A DNA stretch of 64,000 nt from Bacteroides reticulotermitis JCM 10512 (GCF_000517545.1 NZ_BAIV01000027.1:22369-86368), one strand, 5' to 3'; shown: positions 36,357-46,044, counted from the stretch's first letter. Notes: a model not told the origin generated them from the sequence alone. Program-made: numbers and translations.

Positions 36357-36521
36357 TTAATCCTCGTAAGGTTCGAAATCATCTTTTCCAACTCCGCACA
36401 AAGGGCAAACCCAATCCTCGGGAATATCTTCAAAAGCTGTTCCTGGGTCGATTCCACTATCCGGATCTCCTAATTCTGGATCATAAATATACTCACATAC
36501 AGTGCAAATGTACTTCTTCAT
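36357..36521 (-). CDS. Rubredoxin
   Basis: A 54-residue electron carrier with the two CxxCxxx iron-binding knuckles, YICTVCEYIYDPELGDPDSG and WVCPLCGVGKDDF. Start placed at MKKYIC (36521) because the upstream frame adds a non-conserved extension. In anaerobes rubredoxin passes electrons to rubrerythrin or superoxide reductase for oxygen defence. It stands alone. Confidence 0.97.
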   Translation of the reverse strand: MKKYICTVCEYIYDPELGDPDSGIDPGTAFEDIPEDWVCPLCGVGKDDFEPYED

Positions 36522-36621
36522 AATGTTCGTTTTATTAGTTTCTATTACAGTTCTAAATAAAATAACATAAAAAACACATATTTTGTTCAAAGCCTTTCTT
36601 CTATTTAATAAGGAAAAAAAT

Positions 36622-36629
36622 TATCTTTG
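36622..36629 (+). promoter_or_regulatory. -7 box that fixes the kinase start
   Basis: TATCTTTG lies here, so the transcript begins near 36636. Any coding start at 36627 would fall inside the promoter, which supports the ATG at 36666. Confidence 0.6.
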
Positions 36630-36665
36630 CGCTTGTATTCATCGAATAAAATCAATAAATGCCTT

Positions 36666-37931
36666 ATGCTTATAGCCTTGCTATCGACTTCAATCATTTT
36701 ATCCGTCATTCTCCTAATCAGTTTTTTGTGGGAACGGAGAATACGCCACCGGGTACAGCGACGGTTATTCCGAGAATCCAGAAAACTGGAACGTACAAAT
36801 CACATAGCTAGTGCGATCCTGAAAAACACGCACGCTTATATTCTCTTGATAGATAAAGACCTCAAAGTGCTTAAAACAAATTACTATCAACTGACGAGTA
36901 CGCGAAAAGGATTGGAAGAAAAGAGAGTCGGTGATTTATTGAAATGCCACAACGCCCTGTCGTCAGAAAACGGGTGCGGCTCACACACGTATTGCAGTTC
37001 TTGTACCATACGTAACACGATACAAAAAGCTTTTAAGCAAAGGCGTCACTTCACCGAACTAGCAGCAAGCCTGACCATCGAAACCTCTGCCAATAAAACC
37101 ATAGAATGTGAGACCCTCATTTCAGGATCATACTTCTTGCTGGATGGAGAAGAGAATATGGTATTAACCGTTCATGACGTCACCCGGCAGAAACAAGCGG
37201 AGAAGATATTGACACTAGCCAAAGAAAAGGCCGAGAATGCCGATTCCTCAAAAGCAACCCTTTTGAATGAGATCAATAATGAAGTTCGCATTCCCTTGAA
37301 TACGATTAAAGACTGCACCGAATTATTAGCCCAAGCAAATACCAACGAAGAAAGGACGAAGTACAAGGAGATCGTCAACATGCATGCAACTCTATTATCA
37401 CAGGTTATTAATGACATTTTGGACATATCGAAAATAGAGTCCGGCACACTGGAGTTTGTATATTCAAAAACGGATATTAACTCATTACTCTTCGATATCC
37501 AGCAACATTTTCTACTAAAAACCGACCCAAGCATATCGGTGCAGATAGAAATACATCCGGCACTTGCCAGGTGTGTGATTGAGACAGATCGCAATTGGGT
37601 TTTTCAAGCCCTGTCGATTTTCACCTTCAACGCGATAAAATTCGCCCAAGAAGCCAGTGTATATATCGGCTATGAGACTCGAGAAACCGAGCTTTATTTC
37701 TATGTAACCGACAAGGGAAAAGAAGTACCTGCTGACAAACTGCCAGAAGTTGCCGAACGTTTCGACAAATTGCAGGAAAAACAAGAAGGCCGCAATTTAG
37801 GACTGGGATTAGCTATCAGTAAGACCATTGTAACACAGCTAGGAGGCGAGATCGGCGTTAATTCCGTAGAGGGACAGGGAAGTACTTTCTGGTTTACAAT
37901 CCCCTACCGCTTGTGTGGTAACCCACAATAA
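36666..37931 (+). CDS. Membrane sensor histidine-kinase-like protein lacking the H-box His
   Basis: About 421 residues: one N-terminal transmembrane helix, a PAS-like domain with a cysteine cluster (CHNALSSENGCGSHTYCSSC; Cys94, 104, 110, 113), then a HisKA/HATPase region. The H-box, normally SHExRTPLN, reads INNEVRIPLN: Asn205 (codon 37278-37280) replaces the phospho-acceptor His. The N-box (FNAIKFA) and G2 (GLGLAIS) persist, but G1 reads DKGKEVP instead of DxGxG. Autophosphorylation at the usual site is therefore impossible; it may act as a pseudokinase or ATP-binding sensor. The four Cys may bind metal or sense redox. No partner response regulator is adjacent. Confidence 0.85.
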   Translation: MLIALLSTSIILSVILLISFLWERRIRHRVQRRLFRESRKLERTNHIASAILKNTHAYILLIDKDLKVLKTNYYQLTSTRKGLEEKRVGDLLKCHNALSSENGCGSHTYCSSCTIRNTIQKAFKQRRHFTELAASLTIETSANKTIECETLISGSYFLLDGEENMVLTVHDVTRQKQAEKILTLAKEKAENADSSKATLLNEINNEVRIPLNTIKDCTELLAQANTNEERTKYKEIVNMHATLLSQVINDILDISKIESGTLEFVYSKTDINSLLFDIQQHFLLKTDPSISVQIEIHPALARCVIETDRNWVFQALSIFTFNAIKFAQEASVYIGYETRETELYFYVTDKGKEVPADKLPEVAERFDKLQEKQEGRNLGLGLAISKTIVTQLGGEIGVNSVEGQGSTFWFTIPYRLCGNPQ

Positions 37932-38021
37932 AAGCCGCCAACTTCATAAAAAGCTTTAATTAAACATTCCACCCCAATTATATGTTGTATTTTCGCATAT
38001 CAATTTAATGTATATAGCTGC

Positions 38022-40709
38022 ATGAGTGCAAAAAAAGATGATCATTCCTTAGGACTTACTGACAATGAGGTCCTACAAAACCGGGAGAAATATGGCGTAA
38101 ACTTATTAACTCCCCCCAAACGTCCTTCTCTGTGGAAACTTTACCTTGAGAAATTTGAAGATCCCGTTGTACGTGTTTTGCTTGTAGCAGCCGTATTTTC
38201 ATTGATGATCTCTATCATTGAAAACGAGTATGCCGAGACAATCGGTATCATAGCGGCCATTTTACTTGCTACCGGAATCGGTTTCTATTTTGAATATGAT
38301 GCCAGTAAAAAGTTTGACTTACTGAATGCAGTCAACGAAGAGACCCCGGTAAAAGTAATCCGTAACGGTCGCATTCAAGAGATTCCACGTAAAGATGTAG
38401 TAGTAGGCGATGTCATCGTATTGGAGACCGGTGAAGAAATTCCGGCGGACGGTGAATTGCTGGAGTCCATCTCCTTGGAAGTTAACGAATCGAACTTAAC
38501 CGGAGAGCCGGTTGTAAGTAAAACAACTGTTGAAGCCGATTACGATGAAGAAGCGACCTATGCTTCCAATACGGTAATGCGTGGTACAACTGTAGTTGAT
38601 GGGCATGGAACCATGCGCGTATCATTCGTTGGAGACAATACCGAAATTGGAAAGGTAGCACGCCAGAGTACAGAACAAAGCATGGAGCCGACTCCGCTAA
38701 ATATACAGTTGACGAAACTAGCCAACCTAATCGGAAAGATCGGGTTTACCGTTGCCGGGCTTGCTTTCCTCATCTTCTTTGTGAAAGACGTACTGCTCGC
38801 TTTCGACTTCAGTACCTTAAACAGTCTGCAAGATTGGCTACCGGTTCTCGAAAGAACCTTGAAGTACTTCATGATGGCCGTGACGCTGATTGTAGTGGCT
38901 GTTCCGGAAGGATTGCCAATGAGCGTCACACTCAGCCTTGCGCTCAATATGCGCCGTATGCTCTCTACCAACAATTTGGTTCGCAAGATGCATGCCTGTG
39001 AAACGATGGGTGCGATTACCGTGATCTGTACCGACAAGACCGGTACGCTCACCCAAAACCTAATGCAGGTGCATGAGCCAAACTTCTATAGCTTAAAAAA
39101 TAAAGCTGATCTGGTTGGAGACGATATCAGTGGCTTGATTGCCGAAGGTATCAGCGTCAACTCTACCGCCTTTTTGGAAGAAATAAATCCCGGAGAAAAG
39201 CCGAAGGGAGTAGGTAATCCAACGGAGGTAGCTTTGCTGCTATGGCTCAACAGCCAGCAGATAAATTACTTGGAACTGCGCGAAAAAGCACATATCATCG
39301 ACCAGCTAACTTTCTCTACCGAACGGAAATTCATGGCTACCCTGGTAGACTCTCCGGCTATTGGTAAAAAGGTGTTGTATATTAAAGGAGCACCCGAGAT
39401 TGTTCTGGGCAAATGTAAAGAAGTGATTTTAGACGGAAGCCGGGTAGACGCTGTGGAATATCGTTCGACGATCGAAGCCCAACTGCTAAAATACCAGAAT
39501 ATGGCGATGCGTACGCTTGGATTTGCGTACAAGATTGTAGAAGCTGACGAAAAGATCAATGCCTGTGCCGAATTGGTTTCAGCCAATGACCTGAACTTCC
39601 TGGGAGTGGTTGCGATCTCCGATCCAATTCGTCCGGACGTTCCGGCTGCCGTAGCTAAATGCCAGTCGGCTGGAATCGGCATCAAGATTGTAACCGGAGA
39701 TACACCGGGAACCGCTACAGAGATTGCCCGACAGATCGGGTTGTGGGATACCGAAACCGATACCGAACGCAACCGGATTACCGGAGTCGCCTTTGCCGAA
39801 TTGAGTGATGAAGAAGCACTCGACCGGGTTATGGATCTCAAAATTATGTCCCGTGCCCGTCCGACGGATAAGCAACGCCTGGTACAATTGCTTCAGCATA
39901 AAGGGGCTGTTGTGGCAGTCACCGGAGATGGAACCAATGATGCACCGGCCTTGAATCATGCGCAAGTGGGATTGTCAATGGGTACCGGAACTTCGGTTGC
40001 CAAAGAGGCCAGCGACATTACCCTGCTCGACGACTCATTCAATAGCATCAGTACAGCCGTGATGTGGGGACGCTCGCTCTATAAGAATATCCAGCGATTC
40101 ATCGTGTTCCAGCTCACCATTAACTTTGTCGCTTTACTGATCGTGTTGCTTGGTTCGCTTATCGGAACCGAACTGCCGTTGACGGTAACGCAAATGTTAT
40201 GGGTCAACCTCATTATGGATACATTCGCCGCACTGGCATTGGCTTCCATCCCACCGAGCGAATCGGTCATGCAAGAGAAGCCTCGTCGAAGCACCGACTT
40301 TATCATTAGCAAGGCGATGCGATATAATATACTGGGGGTAGGAACAATCTTCCTGGTCATCTTGCTTGGCATGATTTACTATTTCACATACAGCGATACG
40401 GGAATGACTGATTACCGTCTGACGGTTTTCTTCACCTTCTTCGTGATGCTGCAATTCTGGAACCTTTTCAATGCGCGTGTTTTCGGTACAACCAACTCGG
40501 CATTTAAAGGCCTGTCCAAGTCCTACGGCATGGAGCTTATCGTATTGGCTATTCTGCTCGGTCAATTCCTCATCGTTCAGTTTGGAGATGCGGTATTCCG
40601 TACGGTACCACTCGATTGGCAAACCTGGTTGTGGATAATCGGAATTTCCTCACTTGTTTTATGGGTGGGTGAAGGCGTCCGACTTGTACAACGTATTATT
40701 CAGAAATAA
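38022..40709 (+). CDS. Calcium-type P-ATPase (PMCA/SERCA-like)
   Basis: An 895-residue P2-type ATPase. The phosphorylated Asp338 is in CTDKTGTLTQN, TGEP (about residue 153) forms the actuator loop, VAVPEGLPM marks the M4 ion site, and TGDGTNDAPALNHA the hinge. Ten transmembrane segments are expected. The family exports Ca2+ from the cytosol. It is followed after 3 bases by an HAD hydrolase, so the two are likely cotranscribed. Confidence 0.93.
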   Translation: MSAKKDDHSLGLTDNEVLQNREKYGVNLLTPPKRPSLWKLYLEKFEDPVVRVLLVAAVFSLMISIIENEYAETIGIIAAILLATGIGFYFEYDASKKFDLLNAVNEETPVKVIRNGRIQEIPRKDVVVGDVIVLETGEEIPADGELLESISLEVNESNLTGEPVVSKTTVEADYDEEATYASNTVMRGTTVVDGHGTMRVSFVGDNTEIGKVARQSTEQSMEPTPLNIQLTKLANLIGKIGFTVAGLAFLIFFVKDVLLAFDFSTLNSLQDWLPVLERTLKYFMMAVTLIVVAVPEGLPMSVTLSLALNMRRMLSTNNLVRKMHACETMGAITVICTDKTGTLTQNLMQVHEPNFYSLKNKADLVGDDISGLIAEGISVNSTAFLEEINPGEKPKGVGNPTEVALLLWLNSQQINYLELREKAHIIDQLTFSTERKFMATLVDSPAIGKKVLYIKGAPEIVLGKCKEVILDGSRVDAVEYRSTIEAQLLKYQNMAMRTLGFAYKIVEADEKINACAELVSANDLNFLGVVAISDPIRPDVPAAVAKCQSAGIGIKIVTGDTPGTATEIARQIGLWDTETDTERNRITGVAFAELSDEEALDRVMDLKIMSRARPTDKQRLVQLLQHKGAVVAVTGDGTNDAPALNHAQVGLSMGTGTSVAKEASDITLLDDSFNSISTAVMWGRSLYKNIQRFIVFQLTINFVALLIVLLGSLIGTELPLTVTQMLWVNLIMDTFAALALASIPPSESVMQEKPRRSTDFIISKAMRYNILGVGTIFLVILLGMIYYFTYSDTGMTDYRLTVFFTFFVMLQFWNLFNARVFGTTNSAFKGLSKSYGMELIVLAILLGQFLIVQFGDAVFRTVPLDWQTWLWIIGISSLVLWVGEGVRLVQRIIQK

Positions 40710-40712
40710 AGA

Positions 40713-41330
40713 ATGACGGATAAAAAAATAAAGAATCTTCTTTTTGACTTTGGCGGCGTGCTCATCGATCTCGACCGCCAACGTTGCATCGATCAGTTCA
40801 AGAAACTGGGTATGCCTGAGATCGAAGAGTTGTTGAATGTATATCATCAGCAGGCGTTTTTCTTGCAGTTGGAGAAAGGAGAAATCTCTTCGGCAGAGTT
40901 CTGCGACCAAATCCGGAGGATGTTGTCCAAACAGGTCACCGACGAGCAAATAAACATTGCCTGGAATAGTTTCCTATTGGATATCCCTTCTTATAAACTG
41001 GATCTACTGATGCAACTTCGGGAGAAATACACGGTTTACCTACTTAGCAACACCAATGAAATTCATTGGAAATGGTCGCTTCAAAACGTTTTCCCTTACC
41101 AGACTTTCAACGTCGAGAATTATTTCGAGAAGATCTACCTCTCGTACGAGATGAAGTTGGTTAAACCCGATCCGGCCATATTCACTGCCGTACTCGAGGA
41201 TGCGGGTATTGAAGCGGAAGAGACTTTATTCATAGATGACTCGGAACTCAATTGCCAAACCGCGCAACAAATGGGATTTACCACGTATACGCCCAAAGCC
41301 GGAGAAGACTGGAGCCATCTGTTTAAATAA
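40713..41330 (+). CDS. HAD-superfamily hydrolase (subfamily IA)
   Basis: A 205-residue phosphatase with all HAD motifs: DFGGVLIDL (nucleophile Asp), LLSNTNEIHW (motif II), KLVKPDPAIF (motif III Lys) and FIDDSELNC (motif IV). A four-helix cap after motif I places it in subfamily IA. Substrate unknown; similar to YihX-like sugar phosphatases. Starts 3 bases after the P-ATPase. Confidence 0.9.
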   Translation: MTDKKIKNLLFDFGGVLIDLDRQRCIDQFKKLGMPEIEELLNVYHQQAFFLQLEKGEISSAEFCDQIRRMLSKQVTDEQINIAWNSFLLDIPSYKLDLLMQLREKYTVYLLSNTNEIHWKWSLQNVFPYQTFNVENYFEKIYLSYEMKLVKPDPAIFTAVLEDAGIEAEETLFIDDSELNCQTAQQMGFTTYTPKAGEDWSHLFK

Positions 41331-41345
41331 ACAATTAATAGATAC

Positions 41346-42302
41346 ATGCAGATTATAGATCATACGACGGGCATTGTACCCGAAGCAAGTGTAGCGACTA
41401 TCGGTTTCTTCGATGGCGTGCATGAGGGGCATCGCTATCTGATCCGGCAGGTGAAAGAAATAGCGGAAGCCAAAGGCCTGCGATCTGCACTGATCACCTT
41501 CCTGGTTCATCCCCGCAAGGTGATGAATGCAGATTTCCGTCCGGAACTGCTGACTACGCCCGAAGAAAAAATCCAACTGTTAGATTCTACTGGGGTCGAT
41601 TCTTGCTTTATGCTCGACTTTACACCGGCTACTTCAAAGCTGACAGCCCGGGAGTTTATGCTACACATTCTAAAAGAACGTTACAACGTAAGCTGCCTGG
41701 TCATAGGATATGACCATCGGTTTGGACACAATCGTAGCGAAGGCTTTGACGATTATGTACGTTATGGCAAACAGATCGGTATAGAGGTAATACAAGCGCG
41801 TGCCTGCATGGAGCAGCTTGATAAACAAGCTACCGAAGAGCACCCAATCAGTTCGTCGTTGATCCGCAAACTTATCCTCAACGGAGAGGTAGAGGAAGCA
41901 GCGCGCTGTCTGGGGTATGAGTATTTTCTCAACGGGGAGGTTGTAGGAGGCTATCAGGTAGGCCGTAAAATCGGTTTCCCCACCGCTAACCTACAGGTGG
42001 ACAATCCCGAAAAGCTAATTCCGGCCGACGGAGTATACGCCGTATGGGTAAGTGTAGATGGGAAGACGCACATGGGAATGCTGAGTATAGGCCTGCGACC
42101 AACTTTAAATAACGGTTCGAACCGAACCATTGAAGTAAATATTCTCCATTTTGAAGGAGACTTGTACAATAAACATATCCGGCTGACGTTTGTCAAATAC
42201 ACACGTCCGGAACTGAAATTTGATTCTATAAACGGGTTGATCGACCAACTACATAAGGATGCGGCAGAAACGGAGCAGATATTACGCTCCCGCCTCAAGT
42301 AA
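41346..42302 (+). CDS. ribF: Bifunctional riboflavin kinase/FAD synthetase
   Basis: A 318-residue enzyme making FMN then FAD. The N-terminal nucleotidyl-transferase domain has VATIGFFDGVHEGHRYLI and CLVIGYDHRFGHNRSEGFD plus SSSLIRKLI; the C-terminal kinase domain has VVGGYQVGRKIGFPTANL and TLNNGSNRTIEVNILHF. 15 bases after the HAD gene. Confidence 0.96.
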   Translation: MQIIDHTTGIVPEASVATIGFFDGVHEGHRYLIRQVKEIAEAKGLRSALITFLVHPRKVMNADFRPELLTTPEEKIQLLDSTGVDSCFMLDFTPATSKLTAREFMLHILKERYNVSCLVIGYDHRFGHNRSEGFDDYVRYGKQIGIEVIQARACMEQLDKQATEEHPISSSLIRKLILNGEVEEAARCLGYEYFLNGEVVGGYQVGRKIGFPTANLQVDNPEKLIPADGVYAVWVSVDGKTHMGMLSIGLRPTLNNGSNRTIEVNILHFEGDLYNKHIRLTFVKYTRPELKFDSINGLIDQLHKDAAETEQILRSRLK

Positions 42303-42337
42303 GTAGATCGGTTCATCAACCATTCAACGAAATAAAT

Positions 42338-43146
42338 ATGAGAACTGTCATTAAACTGTTATTGATCTATTTACTCATTTCACAAATTATCGCTCCGATC
42401 TTGATGTTGATTCCGGCGGTAATCTATGTACTCGCTACAACTGGCAATCTGGACCGAGTCATTCTAATGCAGATGGTTCTACTTCCCTCCTATTGGCGGG
42501 ACAACTCATGATGGGGATATATCTTTGGAAAGCGGGCTACATCGGCAAACAAAAAGCAACATGGTCGCCCGTATCAGTCGCTCACTTATTTTACAGCATT
42601 CTGGCTATATTATCCAGCGGATTTCTGGTAACCGTATTGTTATCGTACCTGAAGTGGATCCCGGACTTGCTGGAACAAACATTCGACTTCCTACAATCCG
42701 GTTGGGTGGGTATTGTGACTATTGCCCTCGTTGGTCCCGTGTTTGAAGAGATACTGTTCCGCGGTGCTATCACCAAAGTCTTATTGGAACGATACAGTCC
42801 GGGAAAAGCCATCCTATTTTCCGCATTAGTCTTCGGGATCTTCCATTTGAACCCCGCGCAAATAATCCCGGCCTTCCTCATTGGCCTGTTATTCGCATGG
42901 ACTTATTACAAAACGCGCAGCCTCATTCCCTGTATTGTGATGCATGTAGTCAATAATTCTTTCTCAGTGTATACAAACATCCAATACCCGGAGTTTAAGT
43001 ACATAGACGATTTATTCGCGCAGATTTCGAATAATAGTTTTCTCTTCTATCTCGGCTCTATCGTGGTAGCTTCATTGATTTTACTTAGTTCGATTTTGCA
43101 CATGCGCCGGACTGCGAAAACTTATCAAGAAGAGCAAGAGGCGTAG
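42338..43146 (+). CDS. CPBP-family intramembrane protease (one frame break)
   Basis: A multi-pass membrane protein of the CPBP (ABI/Rce1-like) family. The catalytic motifs are GPVFEEILFRGAI (EEx3R) and FGIFHLNP, with HVVNNSF further on. The first 55 residues (MRTVIKLLLIYLLISQIIAP) are in another frame: at about 42495 CCCTCCTATTGG should have one more base (probably CCCTCCCTATTGG) to continue into LAGQLMMGIYLWK. Restored length is 269 residues. Role in Bacteroidales unknown; some members process prenylated or bacteriocin-type substrates. Confidence 0.82.
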
Positions 43147-43194
43147 AGAAAGTCCTTATTACTTCGAACCACATCGACTGTTACTCAAAGCAGA

Positions 43195-43370
43195 AGGATA
43201 CGCTCTCCGTTGCATTGAGTACCGAAAGCTGTCGGGTCAGGTAACAATAGCCATTGCGACAGATATGAATAGCCAGCGTGATACGTATTAACACCTAGCA
43301 AAACAAGTATTAATAGCCAGCGTGCCAAGTAGTGGTAACGGTTGTGCCATTACGGTGGCACTAGCTAAAG
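43195..43370. repeat. 22-bp tandem array, 6-8 units
   Basis: Consecutive 22-base units start at 43239, 43261, 43283, 43305, 43327 and 43349, with two weaker units before at 43195 and 43217. The best core is GTATTAATAGCCAGCGTG. GTATTAATAGCC is found identically at 9733-9755 region of the 9.7-kb array (as GTGTTAATAGCC and GTATTAATAACC), so the two arrays belong to one family. Confidence 0.82.
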
Positions 43371-43392
43371 CATTCGATATTCCGCAAAAAAA

Positions 43393-43429
43393 ATAGCCCA
43401 ACCATACTCATTTGAGATGGTTGGGCTAT
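43393..43429 (-). terminator. Terminator of the sufE operon
   Basis: ATAGCCCAACCAT and ATGGTTGGGCTAT pair perfectly, followed on the minus strand by eight T, 20 bases past the sufE stop. Confidence 0.92.
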
Positions 43430-43449
43430 CATTATTAATATTGATCCGC

Positions 43450-43890
43450 TTATTTGGCCTTTCCTTCTTTGGCCTTAAATGCCAGTGCGTACATCCGAAT
43501 CTGCTTCACCATCGAAAGCAATCCATTGCTACGAGTCGGTGATAAATGTTCTTTTAATCCGATGCGATCTATAAAGTAAAGTTCGGTATTCAGTATATCA
43601 TCAGGTGTGTGTCCTGAAAGCACCTTAATAAGTAAGGCGATAATTCCTTTCACAATAAGCGCGTCGCTTTCCGCCTTAAAAACAATAGTTCCATCCACAT
43701 CGTCGGCCTGAAGCCATACGCGGCTTTGGCAACCTTCAATGAGGTTTTGTTCGGTTTTATATTTTTCTTCGAGCGGTTCCTGCTCATTACCTAGGTCGAT
43801 AAGTAACTGGTACCGATCCATCCAATCGTCGAAGTCGCTGAATTCGGCAATCACTTCGTCTTGTAATTCGTTGATTGACATTCTACTCAT
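43450..43890 (-). CDS. sufE: SufE-family sulfur acceptor
   Basis: A 146-residue protein of iron-sulfur cluster assembly that accepts persulfide sulfur from SufS and passes it to SufB. The active-site cysteine is Cys54 in NLIEGCQSRVWL; FSDFDDWMDRYQLLIDLG is the conserved start. The suf core genes are not in this window. Only 3 bases separate it from the upstream cyclase gene, so the two are cotranscribed. Confidence 0.95.
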   Translation of the reverse strand: MSRMSINELQDEVIAEFSDFDDWMDRYQLLIDLGNEQEPLEEKYKTEQNLIEGCQSRVWLQADDVDGTIVFKAESDALIVKGIIALLIKVLSGHTPDDILNTELYFIDRIGLKEHLSPTRSNGLLSMVKQIRMYALAFKAKEGKAK

Positions 43891-43893
43891 TAT

Positions 43894-44886
43894 TTATTTT
43901 TCGTTATAAATCACTTCCATCACTGTCTGTCCGACAGCTTTCAGTGTATTCTTATCAATATGTTCCATATCATCATGGATTGTATGCCAGGTCGGGGTAA
44001 AGTCTCCCTCCGGTTCAAACGGAATGATATCAATAGTTTTAATACGGGCTATCCGATTGATGAACAGGTGATCGTCTGTAACACGTCCCCCACGTTCGTC
44101 CTGAAAGATATTACCATAGCCTAACTTCTTTGCCGCTTTCCACACTTTTTTATTTATATCCGGGGCAAACTCCTCCGAGTACCCCTCTTTGGCAAATGTA
44201 GAGTTCTGTCCGCCTACCATATCGAGTAAGATTCCGAAACGGGCATTATACCCTTGCACGTGCGGATTGCGTGACCAATATTGCGAACCTAAACACCAGG
44301 ACTCTTCCGTATGCTTCCCGGTGTAGAACTGAGGCGTTCCGTAGTCCTCAGCATCGAACAGTATGATATCAATGCCGAGTTCGGGTTGTTGCTGTTGGAT
44401 CAGGCGAGCGATTTCAAGCAATACGCCAACCCCACTCGCTCCGTCATTCGCCCCGAGTACAGGAACCCGGTGGTTCTTCTCATCCGGATCATTGTCAGCC
44501 CAGGGACGAGTATCCCAGTGCGCAAACAACGCCAAGCGTTTCTTATTATCTGGTTTGAAAGAGCCGATAATGTTCCGGGACTTCAGCAGGGTACCGTCAT
44601 AAGCAACCAAATCGGCATACTGACTGCTTACCACTGCTCCGAACGCTTCTAATTGCTGCGCCAGATAGTTTCCGCAAGCAACGTGCTCTTTGGTATTCGG
44701 CACACGCGGACCGAAATCAACTTGCTTTTGTATATATAAATAAGCACTATCGGCATCAAATTGCGGTACATTTACGCTTGCCGACTCCGTTTGTTCACTT
44801 GTTTCGCTTGCCTTTTTATTGCTTCCACAGGAGATCGTGAGAAACAGAAGGAATGCGCCTAACATCATCATAGTGTTCTTTTTCAT
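43894..44886 (-). CDS. M28-family lipoprotein, probable glutaminyl-peptide cyclotransferase
   Basis: A 330-residue lipoprotein (lipobox TISC, Cys20) of the M28 zinc fold. Expected metal ligands are Asp148 (GANDGASG), the acidic pair Glu180-Asp181 (DAEDYG) and His301 in PTWHTIHDDM; WHTxxDD matches glutaminyl cyclases better than aminopeptidases. Bacteroidetes cyclise N-terminal Gln of signal-peptidase-I products, and this looks like the enzyme that does so in the periplasm. Aminopeptidase activity cannot be excluded by sequence alone. Confidence 0.82.
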   Translation of the reverse strand: MKKNTMMMLGAFLLFLTISCGSNKKASETSEQTESASVNVPQFDADSAYLYIQKQVDFGPRVPNTKEHVACGNYLAQQLEAFGAVVSSQYADLVAYDGTLLKSRNIIGSFKPDNKKRLALFAHWDTRPWADNDPDEKNHRVPVLGANDGASGVGVLLEIARLIQQQQPELGIDIILFDAEDYGTPQFYTGKHTEESWCLGSQYWSRNPHVQGYNARFGILLDMVGGQNSTFAKEGYSEEFAPDINKKVWKAAKKLGYGNIFQDERGGRVTDDHLFINRIARIKTIDIIPFEPEGDFTPTWHTIHDDMEHIDKNTLKAVGQTVMEVIYNEK

Positions 44887-44957
44887 TGCAACTTTTTTAT
44901 ATCAAGACTTCAAAATTAATCATTTTCACTACAGCATAGACCGCTTTAAATGGTTTA

Positions 44958-45865
44958 TTAACAAATAAAACGAAGTTCTACATTATCTTTACTTACAGAC
45001 AATTCGACTTTTGCTCCATTAATTAACGGTAGATTCTCTGTGACATGCCCCACCGGGAAGTTGTAACAAATGGGATATTTATACTCCGCAAGCAGGTCGG
45101 CCAACGCTTCATAGAGTTCTTTGCCCAAAGAGCAATCTTCCTCATACTCGGTAAACTGACCGATAATAAGTCCCGAAAGTTTCTCGAGTACACCACCCAA
45201 TTTCAAGTTGTAAAGCATTCGTTCTATCGCATGAGGACGCTCGCTTACATCTTCGATAAATAGAATGGTCCCTTCGGCAGGGATGTCATACGGAGTACCA
45301 CGCAACCCGTACGCTACAGCCAGATTGCCGCCTCGCAACGTTCCGCTAGCAGTTCCCAGATGATTCAATTTATGTTTTTCACAGGTATAAACCGGAAGCC
45401 GGCCAAACAGCATATCCCGCAGATAGAGCGAACCGGGGTCATCCCCAGGCTCTACCGTCAAATGACGAGCCATCAGCGAATGAAGGGAGGCGTATCCATG
45501 CATTTGAAATAAATTGTGCAAAGCGGTAATATCACTGAATCCCATCAGCCACTTGGGGTGTTTGCTAAAGGCAGTAAAGTCTATCTTGTCAATCAGGTGT
45601 ATCACGCCATAGCCACCGCGACTACAAAAGATCGCTTTCACTTGTTCGTCATCCATCGCATGTTGCAAATCGCTCAAGCGCTGTTTAATCGTACCGGCAT
45701 AACGTCCGGAAGATCCGGAGACATATTTTCCCAATACGACCTTCAAACCCCACGACTCTAGCCGTTTCTTCGCACCTTTCAAAAAAGCTTTATCAATTTT
45801 GCCGACGGGGAGATAATAGCCACTTTATCACCTTCTTCCAAATAAGGTGGAAATAGAATATCCAT
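44958..45865 (-). CDS. LD-carboxypeptidase, peptidase S66 (one frame break)
   Basis: A peptidoglycan-recycling enzyme that trims D-Ala from tetrapeptides. The nucleophile context IFCSRGGYGVIHL (Ser) and a late FPVGHVTENLPLINGAKVEL (His) are visible. The first 25 residues (MDILFPPYLEEGDKVAIISP) are in a different frame: near 45817 TCGGCAAAA should read TCGGGCAAAATT, continuing into GKIDKAFLKGAKKRL. One G is missing from a GGG run. Restored length is 302 residues, normal for the family. Confidence 0.88.
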
Positions 45866-46044
45866 ACTTACTTTATTTTAAGCTCTATAAATCAACTGCA
45901 AAAATACAGGAAAAATTGTTCCCAACACTACGATCTGCGGAAACAAATTAAATATAGCATAATGTTATACATACAGTATATTTTCTGCTGGTTATCCATC
46001 ATAATCTCGATATTTTTTCGGATATTTGCTAAAAACCTAACGTT

